Counted from the first letter of the stretch, positions 27,052-37,538 are shown. The stretch: 64,000 nucleotides of DNA from Thalassoglobus polymorphus (GCF_007744255.1 NZ_CP036267.1:124001-188000), one strand, 5' to 3'. Notes: a model not told the origin generated them from the letters alone. Made by a program: numbers and translations.

Positions 27052-27885
27052 ATGGATAACCAGCAAAATTTTCACGATGACGCACCTGCCTATTCACTGG
27101 AATGGTACAACACGCTTAAGAATGTGTTGGGAGAAGCTGGCTGCCGGCAACTCGGGATCTATGCTCTCCCGGACGACTATGTCCTCTCCGTTGTTATCCC
27201 GATTTACAACGAACGAAATACGCTTCCGGATTTGCTTGATAAAGTACGTGAAGTGCCGATTCGCAAAGAAATCGTGTTGATCGATGATTGCAGCCAGGAC
27301 GGGACTCGTGAACTGTTGCAAGAGTACTCAGAACGAGACTGGAATGATCCCCTGAATTCGATCTCGGTCCATTTCCATGATGTGAATAAAGGCAAAGGAG
27401 CTGCGGTCACGACTGGCTTCTCGAAGGCGACAGGCGATGCCGTCATCATTCAGGATGCCGATCTTGAGTATGATCCATCAGAAATTCCGCGGTTGCTGCA
27501 ACCGATCGTGGATGGTCGAGCAGATGTTGTTTTTGGGAGTCGCTTTCTCGGTGATCAGCCACACCGCGTACTCTATTTCTGGCACTACGCCGGCAACAAG
27601 TTCCTGACACTCCTCTCAAACTGCTTCACCAATCTGAATCTGACCGACATGGAAACCTGCTACAAGGTCTTCAATAGAGAAACGATCCAGGCTCTCTGGC
27701 CGAAACTGCAACAGCAACGATTCGGGATCGAACCAGAGATGACCGCCAAGGTTGCCAAGATGGGGTGTCGTATTTTTGAAATGTCCGTTAGTTACAATGG
27801 ACGAACATACGAACAAGGCAAGAAAATCGGTGTCCGTGACGGCTTCAACGCCCTCTACTGCATTGTTCGCTACGGACTGTTTTAG
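27052..27885 (+). CDS. family 2 glycosyltransferase (polyprenyl-phosphate sugar transferase type)
   Basis: A 277-residue GT-A fold glycosyltransferase. It shows [54 protein letters not shown], the donor/metal motif [15 protein letters not shown] and the acceptor-side block [12 protein letters not shown]. There are no C-terminal membrane helices, which fits soluble dolichol-phosphate mannose synthase-like enzymes. Sugar and acceptor are not determinable. ATG 27052 is preferred to a TTG further up. The TAG stop may belong to a decayed repeat A copy that follows. Confidence 0.87.
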   Translation: MDNQQNFHDDAPAYSLEWYNTLKNVLGEAGCRQLGIYALPDDYVLSVVIPIYNERNTLPDLLDKVREVPIRKEIVLIDDCSQDGTRELLQEYSERDWNDPLNSISVHFHDVNKGKGAAVTTGFSKATGDAVIIQDADLEYDPSEIPRLLQPIVDGRADVVFGSRFLGDQPHRVLYFWHYAGNKFLTLLSNCFTNLNLTDMETCYKVFNRETIQALWPKLQQQRFGIEPEMTAKVAKMGCRIFEMSVSYNGRTYEQGKKIGVRDGFNALYCIVRYGLF

Positions 27886-27966
27886 GATATTTTCAATCCT
27901 TGTCATGCCCGTGATGAAGATCGCTTTCATGGTTTCGCAGACTGGTCGCCACGAAGCAGAACGTAA
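27883..27966 (-). repeat. degenerate copy of repeat A
   Basis: After the TAG stop come TGCCCGTGATGAAGATCGC and GGTCGCCACGAAGCAGAACG, which follow the order and spacing of reverse-oriented repeat A (GTGCCCGTGAAGAACGC, TGTTCGCCACGAGGCAG). The terminal inverted repeats are largely lost. Confidence 0.5.
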
Positions 27967-27993
27967 AGACCTATTCGAATAAATCTATAAGAT

Positions 27994-28031
27994 AAGCCGC
28001 ATACTCAAAAACGAGTATGCGGCTTGATTTT
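27994..28031 (+). terminator. rho-independent terminator after the glycosyltransferase
   Basis: AAGCCGCATACTC (27994-28006), loop AAAAAC, GAGTATGCGGCTT (28013-28025), then GATTTTT. A perfect 13-bp stem followed by T residues on the + strand. Confidence 0.9.
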
Positions 28032-28168
28032 TGTGATCAGTCGAGCCCCGGCGAATGGCTGGATTTCGACTCTCACACATTCTGAGAGAGATGTATGCGT
28101 TCAACCTCTAGGAGATTGCAAGATTCCAATTAGCACTCTCCAAGAGAATATGAAGCACGAAAGATGCT

Positions 28169-29197
28169 CTAGGTCAAGAACTCGCGAGCTTCGTCCATGA
28201 ACTCTGGGTAAAGTGTTCGCATAGTGCCAACAGCTTCTTCTAGTGGAACTGCGACGATGTGGAGTCCGCGTAGGGCGACCATTTTTCCGAAATCACCGTT
28301 GTTGGCTAATCGGGCGGCGTGAATTCCGAGTCTTGTTCCCAAGACGCGGTCGTATGCACTTGGTGAACCACCACGTTGGAGGTGGCCGAGTGTGACGTCG
28401 CGAGTTTCGATGCCTGTTTTCTCTTCGATCAGTTTCGCGACACGTTTTCCAATTCCGCCCAGGCTGACGTGGCCGAAATCATCAACTTCTGCATCTTTCG
28501 TGATGAACTCGTCGCCTTTAAGCTTGGCTCCTTCGCTGACCATCACAATGCCGTAAGTTTTTCCGGCAGCGCGTCGATCTTTGAGCCGTTGGCAAACGGC
28601 ATCGAGGTCCACTTCTTCTTCCGGAACCAAAATCGCATCGGCAGAACAGGCGATGCCTGCGAAACAGGTAATCCAACCTGCGTGCCGTCCCATGACTTCG
28701 ACGACCATCACCCGTCGGTGTGACTCCGCTGTGGTGCGGAGTTTGTCGACGGCATCCTGAACGGTATTCAGGCATGTGTCGAAACCGAATGTGAAATCGG
28801 TACTGCTGAGATCGTTGTCGATTGTTTTGGGGCAACCGATAGTTGGCAGGTTGAAGTCACTGTAAAGTTTGCTCGCAACACCGAGTGTGTCATCGCCACC
28901 AATTGCGACAAGGCAGTCGAGGTCCAATTTTTTGAAAGTTTTGACGACTTCCTCAGCGAGTCCCGGCTCTTTGTATGGGTTGGTTCTTGATGAACCAAGG
29001 ATTGTTCCACCAACAGGCAGGATTTCATCTGTTTTCATCGGGTCTAACTCGATGAAATTTCCTTCGATTGCGCCTCTCCAACCTTCGAGAAGGCCGATGG
29101 TTTGGCCGCCAGCGTTATGGATTGTCCGAACGAGTCCACGGATGACCGCGTTTAATCCTGGGCAATCTCCTCCACCCGTTAAACATGCAACTTTCAT
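28169..29197 (-). CDS. 6-phosphofructokinase, PPi-dependent type by signature
   Basis: Phosphorylates fructose 6-phosphate in glycolysis; 342 residues beginning [20 protein letters not shown]. Two positions decide the phosphoryl donor: the motif reads [11 protein letters not shown], with Asp where E. coli PfkA has Gly104, and GCPKTIDND, with Lys where PfkA has Gly124. Asp104 plus Lys124 is the known PPi-PFK combination, so the reversible PPi-dependent enzyme is predicted. Other family blocks are MGRHAGWI and [15 protein letters not shown]. The start at 29197 has AGGAG 8 nt upstream. The TAG stop coincides with a repeat A terminal remnant (CGAAAGATGCTCTA on +). Confidence 0.9.
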   Translation of the reverse strand: MKVACLTGGGDCPGLNAVIRGLVRTIHNAGGQTIGLLEGWRGAIEGNFIELDPMKTDEILPVGGTILGSSRTNPYKEPGLAEEVVKTFKKLDLDCLVAIGGDDTLGVASKLYSDFNLPTIGCPKTIDNDLSSTDFTFGFDTCLNTVQDAVDKLRTTAESHRRVMVVEVMGRHAGWITCFAGIACSADAILVPEEEVDLDAVCQRLKDRRAAGKTYGIVMVSEGAKLKGDEFITKDAEVDDFGHVSLGGIGKRVAKLIEEKTGIETRDVTLGHLQRGGSPSAYDRVLGTRLGIHAARLANNGDFGKMVALRGLHIVAVPLEEAVGTMRTLYPEFMDEAREFLT

Positions 29198-29492
29198 ATC
29201 AAAGGCTCCTGATGTTGGGGCAAGCGTTTCACGCGGAATGCGTGGTGAACAATATAGAATGGGGCTTCCGGCGCGACATCCTAGAACCGGCAGCTTAGGC
29301 AATCAAGCGTTCAAGTGAGACGTCCTGACTCAGAGAGAGTCTCGTTCAGCCAGTAAGAATCATGTTCTTGCTGGAATTATTGAGCCTCCTCTGAAAACCT
29401 CTATTCTGAAGAGTTTTCTCAGTCTTAGAGAGGTCTGATTCAGGTTTTTGTCAGTTCTTCATGCAGCAGGAATTCTCAGGTTAGGTTTGAGC

Positions 29493-30836
29493 TTACCAAG
29501 TTCGCTCGACGAATTTTGTGTCACCTTGACCACTTTTGAATACTGGGTGGTTCAAAATCTTCTTGGCCAGGGGGATCGTAGTTTTGATGCCGGGGCCGTT
29601 AATCTGGAATTCATTGAGCGCACGAAGCAGGCAGGCGATGGCTTCTTCACGTGTTGGTTTATGAACAATCAGCTTTCCGATCATTGAATCGTAATACGGG
29701 CTGATCGTGTAGCCAGCGTAAACATGTGAATCAAAACGGACTCCCAAACCGCCGGGGATTCTTAAATCCTCAATGAGTCCAGGGCAGCCACGGAAGTTTT
29801 GATCCGGGTCTTCTGCGTTGATGCGGACTTCGATGGAACATCCGTTGCAAAGAATTTCTTCCTGAGCGAAGGAGAGTTTCTCGCCAGCAGCGACTCGAAT
29901 CTGTTGTTGGATGAGATCGATTCCCGTGACCATCTCGGTGACGGGATGTTCCACTTGGATACGGGCATTCACTTCGATGAAGTAATAGTCATTGTTTTCA
30001 TCGACGATGAATTCCACAGTTCCTGCATTATAGTATCCGGCATTTTTGATCAGCCGTGTGGCGGCTTCGCAAATGCTTTCGCGGGTCTCAAGTGGGAGGT
30101 TCGGGGCAGGGCTTTCTTCAATCAGTTTCTGATGCTTCCGCTGCATCGTGCAGTCGCGTTCCCAGAGGTGAACCACGTTTCCGTGTTGATCGGCGATCAC
30201 CTGAACTTCAACGTGTCGAGGCTTCTGCACGAACTTCTCAATATAAACTCCGGCGTTTTTGAACGCTTTCTCCGCTTCTGCAGAGGCTGCTTTGAGTTCA
30301 GTCAGAAGCATTGATTCGTCAAATGCCGGACGAATCCCTTTTCCGCCTCCTCCTGCTGTCGCTTTGATGAGAATGGGGTAGCCGATCTCATTGGCGACAC
30401 GTAAAGCCTCTTCATCACTGGTGATCAGCCCGTCGCTACCTGGGACAACGGGGACCTCAGCTTCGATCGCGATCTGCCGTGCTTCGACCTTATCGCCCAG
30501 TTTGCGCATCGCTTCATGCGGAGGCCCGATAAATTCGATATCGGAATCTCGGCACTGCTCCGCAAAGTCTGCGTTCTCCGCCAGGAATCCATATCCGGGG
30601 TGGATCGCCTGTGCTTCGCCTAATTCGGCGGCAGCAATGATGTGCTCGATTTTCAGGTAGCTGTCGGTCGAAGATGCGGGACCGATGCATATCGCTTCAT
30701 CAGCGAGATCCAGGTAATGGGCACCACGATCTGCCTCACTGAAGATGGCAACAGTCCCAATCCCCATTTCCTGACAGGCACGAATGACTCGAAGTGCGAT
30801 TTCGCCACGATTGGCAATGAGAATCCGCTGAAACAT
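29493..30836 (-). CDS. accC: acetyl-CoA carboxylase biotin carboxylase subunit
   Basis: ATP-grasp enzyme that carboxylates biotin on AccB for malonyl-CoA synthesis. The 447-residue protein begins [20 protein letters not shown] and has [10 protein letters not shown], the glycine-rich [10 protein letters not shown] loop, [16 protein letters not shown], and [20 protein letters not shown]. All are full and in order. It is transcribed with accB upstream; the accB-accC gap of about 180 nt contains a repeat B copy. Confidence 0.96.
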   Translation of the reverse strand: MFQRILIANRGEIALRVIRACQEMGIGTVAIFSEADRGAHYLDLADEAICIGPASSTDSYLKIEHIIAAAELGEAQAIHPGYGFLAENADFAEQCRDSDIEFIGPPHEAMRKLGDKVEARQIAIEAEVPVVPGSDGLITSDEEALRVANEIGYPILIKATAGGGGKGIRPAFDESMLLTELKAASAEAEKAFKNAGVYIEKFVQKPRHVEVQVIADQHGNVVHLWERDCTMQRKHQKLIEESPAPNLPLETRESICEAATRLIKNAGYYNAGTVEFIVDENNDYYFIEVNARIQVEHPVTEMVTGIDLIQQQIRVAAGEKLSFAQEEILCNGCSIEVRINAEDPDQNFRGCPGLIEDLRIPGGLGVRFDSHVYAGYTISPYYDSMIGKLIVHKPTREEAIACLLRALNEFQINGPGIKTTIPLAKKILNHPVFKSGQGDTKFVERTW

Positions 30837-30939
30837 GGCGTCAATAGACCCCTAAAAAGTCGGGCACAGAAAAGTGCCGATGTTTGTTTGAAACGCTGGT
30901 CGTTGGCAACACAACGTTTGATAACGAATGATGTCAGTT

Positions 30940-31020
30940 TAAAACTGATCCTGAAACCTGAAATTGCTCTCTCAAGCATTGAGTAAAGCGGTGGTTCCAA
31001 AGGTTTTCGGACCGGTTCTA
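30940..31020 (-). repeat. interspersed repeat B
   Basis: An 81-nt copy in reverse orientation: on + it starts TAAAACTGATCCTGAAACCT, contains TTGCTCTCTCAAGCATTGAG, and ends TTTTCGGACCGGTTCTA. The final CTA is the complement of the accB TAG stop. Confidence 0.86.
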
Positions 31021-31521
31021 GTTCGGTTTCACAAGGAACAAGGCCTGCCCATACTGAACGGGGTCTCCGTCTTTGAGCAATACTTTGGCGATGGTTCCTG
31101 ATGTGTCAGCAGGGATTTGGTTGAAAACTTTCATCGCTTCTACGATGCAGACAACTGTTTCCTTAGTGACTTGATCTCCCACCTTGACGAATGCAGGATC
31201 ACCGGGAGTGGGGGACTGATAAAATGTTCCCACGGTTGGGCTGTTGATCTCGATTAGACCATCGTTTGCAGCGGGAGCGTCTGTTCCTGCTGAACTCGAT
31301 GCTGCAGCGACAGGAGTTGCTGCAATCGGGGGAGCCTGAGTCGCAATCGGAGCCGCTGCGGGCACGGGCATGACACCTTGCGGACCGCGCCGTAGGAGAT
31401 ATTTTGCTTCTCCCTGGTGCAGCTTCAGTTCAGTAACATCATGTTTTTCCATGAGCTCCATCAACTGCCGCAGCCCGTCGATATCGAATCCTGTTGAGTC
31501 CGACTTCGCTTCGCGAGCCAT
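31018..31521 (-). CDS. accB: acetyl-CoA carboxylase biotin carboxyl carrier protein
   Basis: A 167-residue BCCP. The C-terminal biotinyl domain starts about residue 90 (EINSPTVGTFYQSPTPGDPA) and carries the biotinylated lysine in VCIVEAMKVFNQIPA. A Pro/Ala-rich linker (residues 50-88) precedes it, and the N-terminal helix region LRQLMELMEKHDVTELKL is typical. It lies between the M24 peptidase gene and accC on one strand, a common bacterial order. Its TAG stop is the first TAG of a repeat B copy. Confidence 0.95.
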   Translation of the reverse strand: MAREAKSDSTGFDIDGLRQLMELMEKHDVTELKLHQGEAKYLLRRGPQGVMPVPAAAPIATQAPPIAATPVAAASSSAGTDAPAANDGLIEINSPTVGTFYQSPTPGDPAFVKVGDQVTKETVVCIVEAMKVFNQIPADTSGTIAKVLLKDGDPVQYGQALFLVKPN

Positions 31522-31769
31522 AATTCTTCCTCGACAAATAACACTTGGTGACTATTGAATTCTTCAGTTTTCACGCCGATCGAAATGGTCGAGTGATCAT
31601 GAAGGAAATGTTCAGGACTATGAAGCCCTAACAAGGCTGCTAATAATATTGTGATTCACTCTGTTTTCGATCACTTGCACAGGTATTGTTAGACTAAATA
31701 ATCCAAAAAACTTGATTTTGACCTCTCAAACACTGAGGAGGTCCTGCTGCGTCGGAATTCGGAAAGGTT

Positions 31770-32873
31770 CTATACGTTAACGTGGACGTTGTCCCAATCC
31801 TTTGGTACGGAAGACAATACATCACATCCGCCCTCGGTGACAAGCACATCATCTTCAATCCGCACACCGCCCCAGCCGGGAAGATAGATGCCCGGTTCCA
31901 CTGTGACAACCATTCCAGCTTCCAAGAGTGAGTCAGAACCCTGAGAAAAACGTGGAAGCTCGTGAATATCGAGCCCAATTCCATGACCAAGACCGTGGTC
32001 GAAATAGTCTCCAAATCCAGCCTCTTTGATGTGTTCCCGTGCGATAGAATCGATCTCCTGGCAAGAAACCCCCGGAGCAATTTTCTCGATGGCGAGTCGT
32101 TGGGACTCCAGAACAGTTTTGTAGACTATCTCAAACTGCGGGTCGTTGAACTCTGCTGTCAGCATCGTTCGGGTCAAATCTGACTTATAGCCCGAATGAG
32201 TTTGTGCTCCCCAATCGACCAGCAGAATCGGAGAGTCGGCAATCCTCAGTTTTCCGGGGCGGTAATGTGGCAGGGCGGAGCGGTCGCCGACAGCGATGAT
32301 CGGATGAAAGCTCAGTTCTTCGCCCCCAAACTTTCTCACGGCATGTTCGAGCTCGTATGCCAGATACTGTTCAGTGGCGTCGGGAGAGAGAATTTCGAGT
32401 AAGTAGGCGAATCCCTGTTCTGCGAGGTCGACTGCCTCACGGATGTCAGCAACTTCAGCCTCATCTTTTACTGCTCGAAGTTTTTCAACTTCCCAATTCA
32501 CCGGGACAAGCTCAATTCCGGAAAGTGCCTGAGCAATGACTTGATAAACCTCGATCGTAAGAACATGCCCTTCAAAGCCCAGCATCTTGAGATTTCGCTC
32601 TTGCACCTTTTCAACGAGTGCGTCGGTCATTCTTGTTTTCGAACTTCGGATATGGAGTTCGACTCCGGGGCACTCTTCTTCAAGCTGGATGATGTATCGA
32701 AAGTCGCTGAGGATTAACTCTGAATCCGGAGTGACTAACAACCATGTGCTATCACCAGTGAAGCCGGTGAGATAGGAGACATTTTTCTCCGCTGTGATGA
32801 GGAGGCTTTCCAGGCCTGTTTGACTCATCATTCTTCGCAAGTTCGTTCGTCTTACGTGGAATCGATCGTCCAT
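31770..32873 (-). CDS. M24 family Xaa-Pro peptidase
   Basis: A 367-residue metallopeptidase of the aminopeptidase P / prolidase type, removing an N-terminal residue before proline or cleaving X-Pro. The N-terminal creatinase-like domain (residues 1-130) is followed by the pita-bread domain. Metal ligands are visible in LLVDWGAQTHSGYKSDLTRT (two Asp), DHGLGHGIGLDIHE (His), VVTVEPGIYLPG (Glu) and GVRIEDDVLV (Glu). It is upstream of accB-accC on the same strand, an arrangement also seen in other phyla. Confidence 0.92.
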   Translation of the reverse strand: MDDRFHVRRTNLRRMMSQTGLESLLITAEKNVSYLTGFTGDSTWLLVTPDSELILSDFRYIIQLEEECPGVELHIRSSKTRMTDALVEKVQERNLKMLGFEGHVLTIEVYQVIAQALSGIELVPVNWEVEKLRAVKDEAEVADIREAVDLAEQGFAYLLEILSPDATEQYLAYELEHAVRKFGGEELSFHPIIAVGDRSALPHYRPGKLRIADSPILLVDWGAQTHSGYKSDLTRTMLTAEFNDPQFEIVYKTVLESQRLAIEKIAPGVSCQEIDSIAREHIKEAGFGDYFDHGLGHGIGLDIHELPRFSQGSDSLLEAGMVVTVEPGIYLPGWGGVRIEDDVLVTEGGCDVLSSVPKDWDNVHVNV

Positions 32874-33281
32874 GTTACGAGGGTCCGTTATTCAGGTTGA
32901 ACAGGCGACTCCCGGTGCGTGCTTTGAAGACCAGGACCTGGTTTTGGATTTCGCGTGAAGGACGCCTGTGGACTTGGGAAATCTTCATGAAGAGTACAGG
33001 GTGGCTCAGAACATGTGTAGGTCTATTGTCTGGAACGCTCGCTCGTGGATGGGAAGGCTGAGAGTGGCAACTCCGGTAACTCCGGCAGTTTTTGCTGATT
33101 CATTCTGGTGATATTACGGGTGATTTAAGGTTGCATCAATTGCCACTCTTACGGAGATGAAGAAAGTTAAGCTCAATAAGCTGCGTAGACTTTGCCGATA
33201 GTACCGATTGTATGGTCACTCCGGGAGAAGATATGGAGTGACCACGCGCGGAATAGACTGGCCTCAATACTCGAAAGTCAC
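32874..33281. other. divergent spacer, no gene recognised
   Basis: Spacer between the M24 peptidase and secretin genes. No RNA gene, hairpin or plausible small protein was seen. It must hold the promoters of both divergent genes. Confidence 0.35.
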
Positions 33282-36200
33282 ATGATGCGACTTTTTTCAT
33301 TCTCCTGGCGTAAACATCTGGCGACTCCTGCTGTCTGCTGTCTGTTTGCAGCTTCAGCGTGGACCTTGGATGCCTATTCTCAGGATTCGCAGTTCGCTGC
33401 TGAAAAGGCAGAAGCCGAAGCAGAACATAGTTCGTCTTGGGATCGAGAGAAATCGGAATCTCGAAATATCCGTTTGAACTATGTCTCGACTCCGTGGTCC
33501 AAAGTGCTGAACGACCTGGCTGAGAAATCCGGGTCCACACTCATCATGCATGATGTTCCACCGGGGAAGTACTCGCGTCGGGATTGGAGTCGGCATGCGC
33601 GGAAAGAGGCTGTCCAAATTTTGAACCGGGAACTTGAACCCAAAGGGTTTCGGATTCACGTCAAGAATGAATATCTGACTGTCATGCAGTCACGGAGATC
33701 CCGCCCGGAATATCAACGTCCAGTGGCACCCCGCCCGGAAGAACCACGTCCGGTAACGCCACGTCCGGTAACGCCACGTCCGGTAACGCCACGTCCGGTA
33801 ACGCCTCGTCCGGTAACGCCTCGTCCGGTAGAACCACGACAAATCCCAGAGGTTGCTCAGCAAATGCCGGCGCGTCCAGTTGGACAATGGGTCAGTCCTC
33901 CAGAAAATGTCCCGGCACGTCCTGTTCAAACATTAAACACAAGAGTCCAACGGCCAGACACCTTTGCTCGCGGAACATCTTTAATTCAACGAGCCGGATT
34001 CGAAGAAGAACAATCGCAATCGGCACCTGCCGAGGTCGGGACGCTGGCGATTTCTCCAAAGAATCGCCCTGCGTTGGACATTGCCAAACAGATTCATAAA
34101 GCATTCAAGTCACGTTCACAACTCGAAAATGCCGGACCGAACGGACTCCCTGCTTTTATTGTCAGCCATGCAATGGAGGACGATAACGCAGGTGAGACGC
34201 AATTCACAGTTGAGATTGATACCGCAGGCAACCGCTTGTTGATCACAGCGACTGAAAATGTCCAGCAGGGGCTGAAGTTGCTAGTTCAGCGGATTGATGT
34301 CAATCCCCTGACAGGGAAAGAGCTTCCCACACTCGTTTCCGGTAATGGTTCTACCGCACAAATTGGCAAGCAGTTGCAGCAACCGTTGCGAATGATCAGC
34401 CAAGCACGGCAACGCTCTGAAATTCTCGGAACAGGCCCAGGAGGGCAGCAGCACGCCAATCCTTTGGCAGAGGGGCCAATGCTCGCTCAAGCTGAAGGTC
34501 AGCCACAACCTGGGACACCAAATGCTGCTCCTTCGGAAAATCAAAACCCAATGCCAGCCGCTCCCGGGAGTGGAGGAATTTCCTCTGATCTTGTTGGGAA
34601 CTTGAAGGGCGATGTCACTATTGAAGCCCTGGACGATCTCGATTTGCTGATCCTGCGAGGAAACGCAGGGGACGTCAATGCGGTCATGGAAGTGATCCAG
34701 CGAATCGAGCAATTGGCCTTGGGGAGCCTGCCGGAAATTCATTTGCTGAAATTGCAGAATGTTGATTCTCAATCACTCGCACAGTTGATGAACGATGTCT
34801 ACGAACAACTTTCGGAACTTCGCAGTGACAACGCTCAACAGAAAGCAGCGAGCGTCAATGTTGTGCCAGTTGTGACTCCTAATGCGATCTTGATTCTGGC
34901 TCCATCGAATACAATGGAAGCGATCCTGCAACTCGCAGAGGAATTGGATCAACCCGTCGACCCGAGTCACGAAGTCGAAGTCTTCCGACTCCGACACGCC
35001 ATTGCATCAAGCGTGGTTACGATCCTCGAAGGATTCTATGAAGAGCAAGTTGGGCTGGGGACGAGGCTGAAGGTCGCAGCCGATGCGCGAACGAATTCGG
35101 TTGTCGTTCAAGCACGGCCGCGCGACCTCAGCGAGATCGCTTCTGTCATCAAGAAAATTGATGCCGATGAAGCGGCCTCTGTCAACCAGATGAAAATTTT
35201 CAAGCTCAAGAGTGCGCTCGCGGATGAATTGGCTGAGTTTTTGAACTCTGCGATTCAAAGTGTCAGCGATCCCCGAGCTTCAACTGTGGGACAAACACAA
35301 ACAGGGCAGGGGCAACAACAGCAGACTGACCCGAAATCTGTCGTCTTAGAGTTCCTGGCTGAAGATGGCCAACAGCTGGCACGTTCCGGATTGCTCTCCG
35401 ATATTCGTTTCAATGCCGAAACGAGAACGAACAGCCTCGCGGTGACAGCTCCGGCCCAGAGTATGCCGCTCATTCAAGAATTGATTCTTCTTCTCGATCG
35501 CCCGAGTAGTGCGGTTGCGGATGTCAAATATTTTCGACTGAAAAACGCCGACGCCCTCGACGCTGTCGAAATGTTGACGAGTCTCTTCGAAGAGAACACA
35601 AACAACAATAACAACAACAATGAAAGTTCATCGGGAATTCAACTCGTTGGTGCGACCGATACTTCGAGTTCGCTGCTTCCGTTGAAATTTGTGGCGGATG
35701 CTCGGACGAATAGTGTTGTCGCAACCGGGGGAGCGGATGCGTTGATTATTGTCGAGAACCTGCTGTATCGGCTTGATGCAACTGATCCACGAACGCGAAC
35801 CACGAAAGTGATCAAGCTCATCAATGCTCCGGCTGCGGACGTTGCTGATGCGATCAATGTGTTCCTGCAATCACAAAGAGATTTGGCCACGATTGATCCG
35901 ACCCGGGTCAGCACCAGCCAGCTTCTTGAGCAGGAAGTGATCGTGACACCGGAAGCGATCTCCAATAATTTGTTGATTAGCGCTACGCCGAAATACTTCG
36001 AAGAAATTGAAGCCCTCGCGAAGCAACTCGATGCAGAACCGGCTCAGGTTGTGATTCAGGCTTTGCTTGTTGAAGTCGCACTCGATAACAACGACGAATT
36101 CGGTGTTGAGCTTGGATTTCAAGATCCGATCCTCTTCGAACGCAGCGTGATTGATAACCTGCTGACGATTACGGAAACCATTTTCGATAATCAAGGAAAC

Positions 36201-37232
36201 CCGACTTCAACCGCAACGCGAATTGTTTCTCAGGAAGCAACACCGGGGTTCAATTACAACAACCAACCCCTTGGCGGGAATAACGGTCCATTGGCCCAGC
36301 CTGCTCACGTCGGCACGCAAGGGTTGAGCAGCTTCTCGCTGGGCCGCACAAACAGCGACCTCGGCTACGGAGGTCTGGTCCTTTCAGCAAGTTCAGATTC
36401 TGTAAATGTTCTGATTCGTGCTCTGGCAGCCAGGCGGTCGGTCAGAATTTTGAGTCGTCCGCAGATCCAGGCATTGGATAATCAGCTTGCCCAAATTCAG
36501 GTCGGTCAGATTGTTCCAGTGACTGATGGGATCACACAAACTCAGACGACAGTTTCTCCTCAAATTCTTCGAGATCCTGCCGGGATCATTTTGACTGTCA
36601 CCCCGCGAATCAGTCCCGAGGGACAGATCGTGATGGAAGTGGTCGCAGAGAAGAGTAAATATACGGATGAAGGGGTGGAAATTTACACTGATGTCACAAC
36701 AGGCACAGTGATTACGGCGCCAGTCAAAGATATTTCTACTGCTCAAACAACCGTGAAAGTTCAAGACGGGCAGACGATTGTCCTCGGGGGAATGATCACC
36801 GATACGGAAGATGTTCTCGAACGTAAAGTACCGTGGTTAGGAGACCTGCCGTTTATCGGGCAAGCGTTCCGATTTGATTCGCAAGCGACTCAACGAACCG
36901 AACTTCTGATCTTCCTGACTCCGCGAGTGATCCATAACGGTTCTGTGTCAGAGCATATCAAACAAGTTGAAGCCAATCGAATTCACTTCTTCCAGGAAGA
37001 AGCTGAAGAGATTCACGGTCCTTTGATGGGAGTCCCATTCGAGACCGGAGAGTACATCGACAGTCAAGAATACCAGGGCGCTCCGCTCGATTTTGCACCA
37101 GGGGAAATCATCGTCCCGCAGGCCATTGATCCGGCAGCTCCTCCCGCTCCAGCCCCACCGGCTGTGGACTTGGAGACATCGTCAGAGACCAATGGCGTGT
37201 ACCGACTGAACACGATCAAGAATCTCCAGTGA
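33282..37232 (+). CDS. secretin (GspD/PilQ-type outer-membrane channel), large
   Basis: A 1316-residue secretin. The order is: signal peptide (HLATPAVCCLFAASAWTLDA), an STN-like N0 domain (YVSTPWSKVLNDLAEKSGST), a proline-rich repeat linker, several N-domains (VVPVVTPNAILILAPSNTME; VKYFRLKNADALDAVEML; VVATGGADALIIVENLLYRL), and the C-terminal secretin domain (VRILSRPQIQALDNQLAQIQ; VQDGQTIVLGGMITD; VPWLGDLPFIGQAFRF; ELLIFLTPRVI). Known GspD proteins are 650-700 residues, so this one is about twice as long. No other type II secretion gene is near; a lipoprotein and a BON protein follow on the same strand. The TGA stop is followed at once by repeat A. Confidence 0.92.
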   Translation: MMRLFSFSWRKHLATPAVCCLFAASAWTLDAYSQDSQFAAEKAEAEAEHSSSWDREKSESRNIRLNYVSTPWSKVLNDLAEKSGSTLIMHDVPPGKYSRRDWSRHARKEAVQILNRELEPKGFRIHVKNEYLTVMQSRRSRPEYQRPVAPRPEEPRPVTPRPVTPRPVTPRPVTPRPVTPRPVEPRQIPEVAQQMPARPVGQWVSPPENVPARPVQTLNTRVQRPDTFARGTSLIQRAGFEEEQSQSAPAEVGTLAISPKNRPALDIAKQIHKAFKSRSQLENAGPNGLPAFIVSHAMEDDNAGETQFTVEIDTAGNRLLITATENVQQGLKLLVQRIDVNPLTGKELPTLVSGNGSTAQIGKQLQQPLRMISQARQRSEILGTGPGGQQHANPLAEGPMLAQAEGQPQPGTPNAAPSENQNPMPAAPGSGGISSDLVGNLKGDVTIEALDDLDLLILRGNAGDVNAVMEVIQRIEQLALGSLPEIHLLKLQNVDSQSLAQLMNDVYEQLSELRSDNAQQKAASVNVVPVVTPNAILILAPSNTMEAILQLAEELDQPVDPSHEVEVFRLRHAIASSVVTILEGFYEEQVGLGTRLKVAADARTNSVVVQARPRDLSEIASVIKKIDADEAASVNQMKIFKLKSALADELAEFLNSAIQSVSDPRASTVGQTQTGQGQQQQTDPKSVVLEFLAEDGQQLARSGLLSDIRFNAETRTNSLAVTAPAQSMPLIQELILLLDRPSSAVADVKYFRLKNADALDAVEMLTSLFEENTNNNNNNNESSSGIQLVGATDTSSSLLPLKFVADARTNSVVATGGADALIIVENLLYRLDATDPRTRTTKVIKLINAPAADVADAINVFLQSQRDLATIDPTRVSTSQLLEQEVIVTPEAISNNLLISATPKYFEEIEALAKQLDAEPAQVVIQALLVEVALDNNDEFGVELGFQDPILFERSVIDNLLTITETIFDNQGNPTSTATRIVSQEATPGFNYNNQPLGGNNGPLAQPAHVGTQGLSSFSLGRTNSDLGYGGLVLSASSDSVNVLIRALAARRSVRILSRPQIQALDNQLAQIQVGQIVPVTDGITQTQTTVSPQILRDPAGIILTVTPRISPEGQIVMEVVAEKSKYTDEGVEIYTDVTTGTVITAPVKDISTAQTTVKVQDGQTIVLGGMITDTEDVLERKVPWLGDLPFIGQAFRFDSQATQRTELLIFLTPRVIHNGSVSEHIKQVEANRIHFFQEEAEEIHGPLMGVPFETGEYIDSQEYQGAPLDFAPGEIIVPQAIDPAAPPAPAPPAVDLETSSETNGVYRLNTIKNLQ
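33744..33833 (+). repeat. 15-bp tandem repeat in the secretin gene
   Basis: Six tandem units of CCACGTCCGGTAACG, the last two with CCTCG, encode a PRPVT-type repeat in the linker after the N0 domain. Neighbouring units with GAA show the array grew from a PRPxE ancestor. The unit is a multiple of three, so copy-number change keeps the frame. Confidence 0.92.
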
Positions 37233-37335
37233 TAGAGCATCTTCTGAATTGGTGTTCAGGTTCTGCCTCGTGACGAACAGCAAGTTTTAGAGAAACGGGT
37301 TCTTCACGGGGATACCGGTAGAGCAAACTGCTCTA
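37233..37335 (+). repeat. interspersed repeat A, intact copy
   Basis: A 103-nt copy: starts TAGAGCATCTTCTGAATTGG, contains CTGCCTCGTGACGAACAGC and GTTCTTCACGGGGATACC, and ends GTAGAGCAAACTGCTCTA. It begins on the base after the secretin TGA stop. Confidence 0.87.
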
Positions 37336-37354
37336 CCGGGAAGCAGGGCCAGAT

Positions 37355-37436
37355 TAGAGTCATTCCAAAGACTGTTTTGCGTTCTGTCTCATTGCGAGCA
37401 GCCGATGCAATCGCGAAAGCGATATTCACGGGGGAC
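37355..37436 (+). repeat. degenerate copy of repeat A
   Basis: Twenty bases after the intact copy, TAGAGTCATTCCAAAGACTG leads into TCTGTCTCATTGCGAGCAGC and GCGATATTCACGGGGGACA, matching repeat A in order but with many changes. Two A-type elements thus lie in tandem here. Confidence 0.55.
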
Positions 37437-37538
37437 AAGAAACGTTGGGAATGCACAAAGAACGAGGGAACCGGCGCGAGAGTGAGTCGTGTGACAGCGG
37501 AACATCCCGATGCACACACAGATCTCAAGAGGGACGTT

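Noticed and set aside
33744-33833. Short tandem units as a CRISPR array
   Set aside because: Units are directly adjacent without spacers, are 15 bp long, and translate as part of the secretin.
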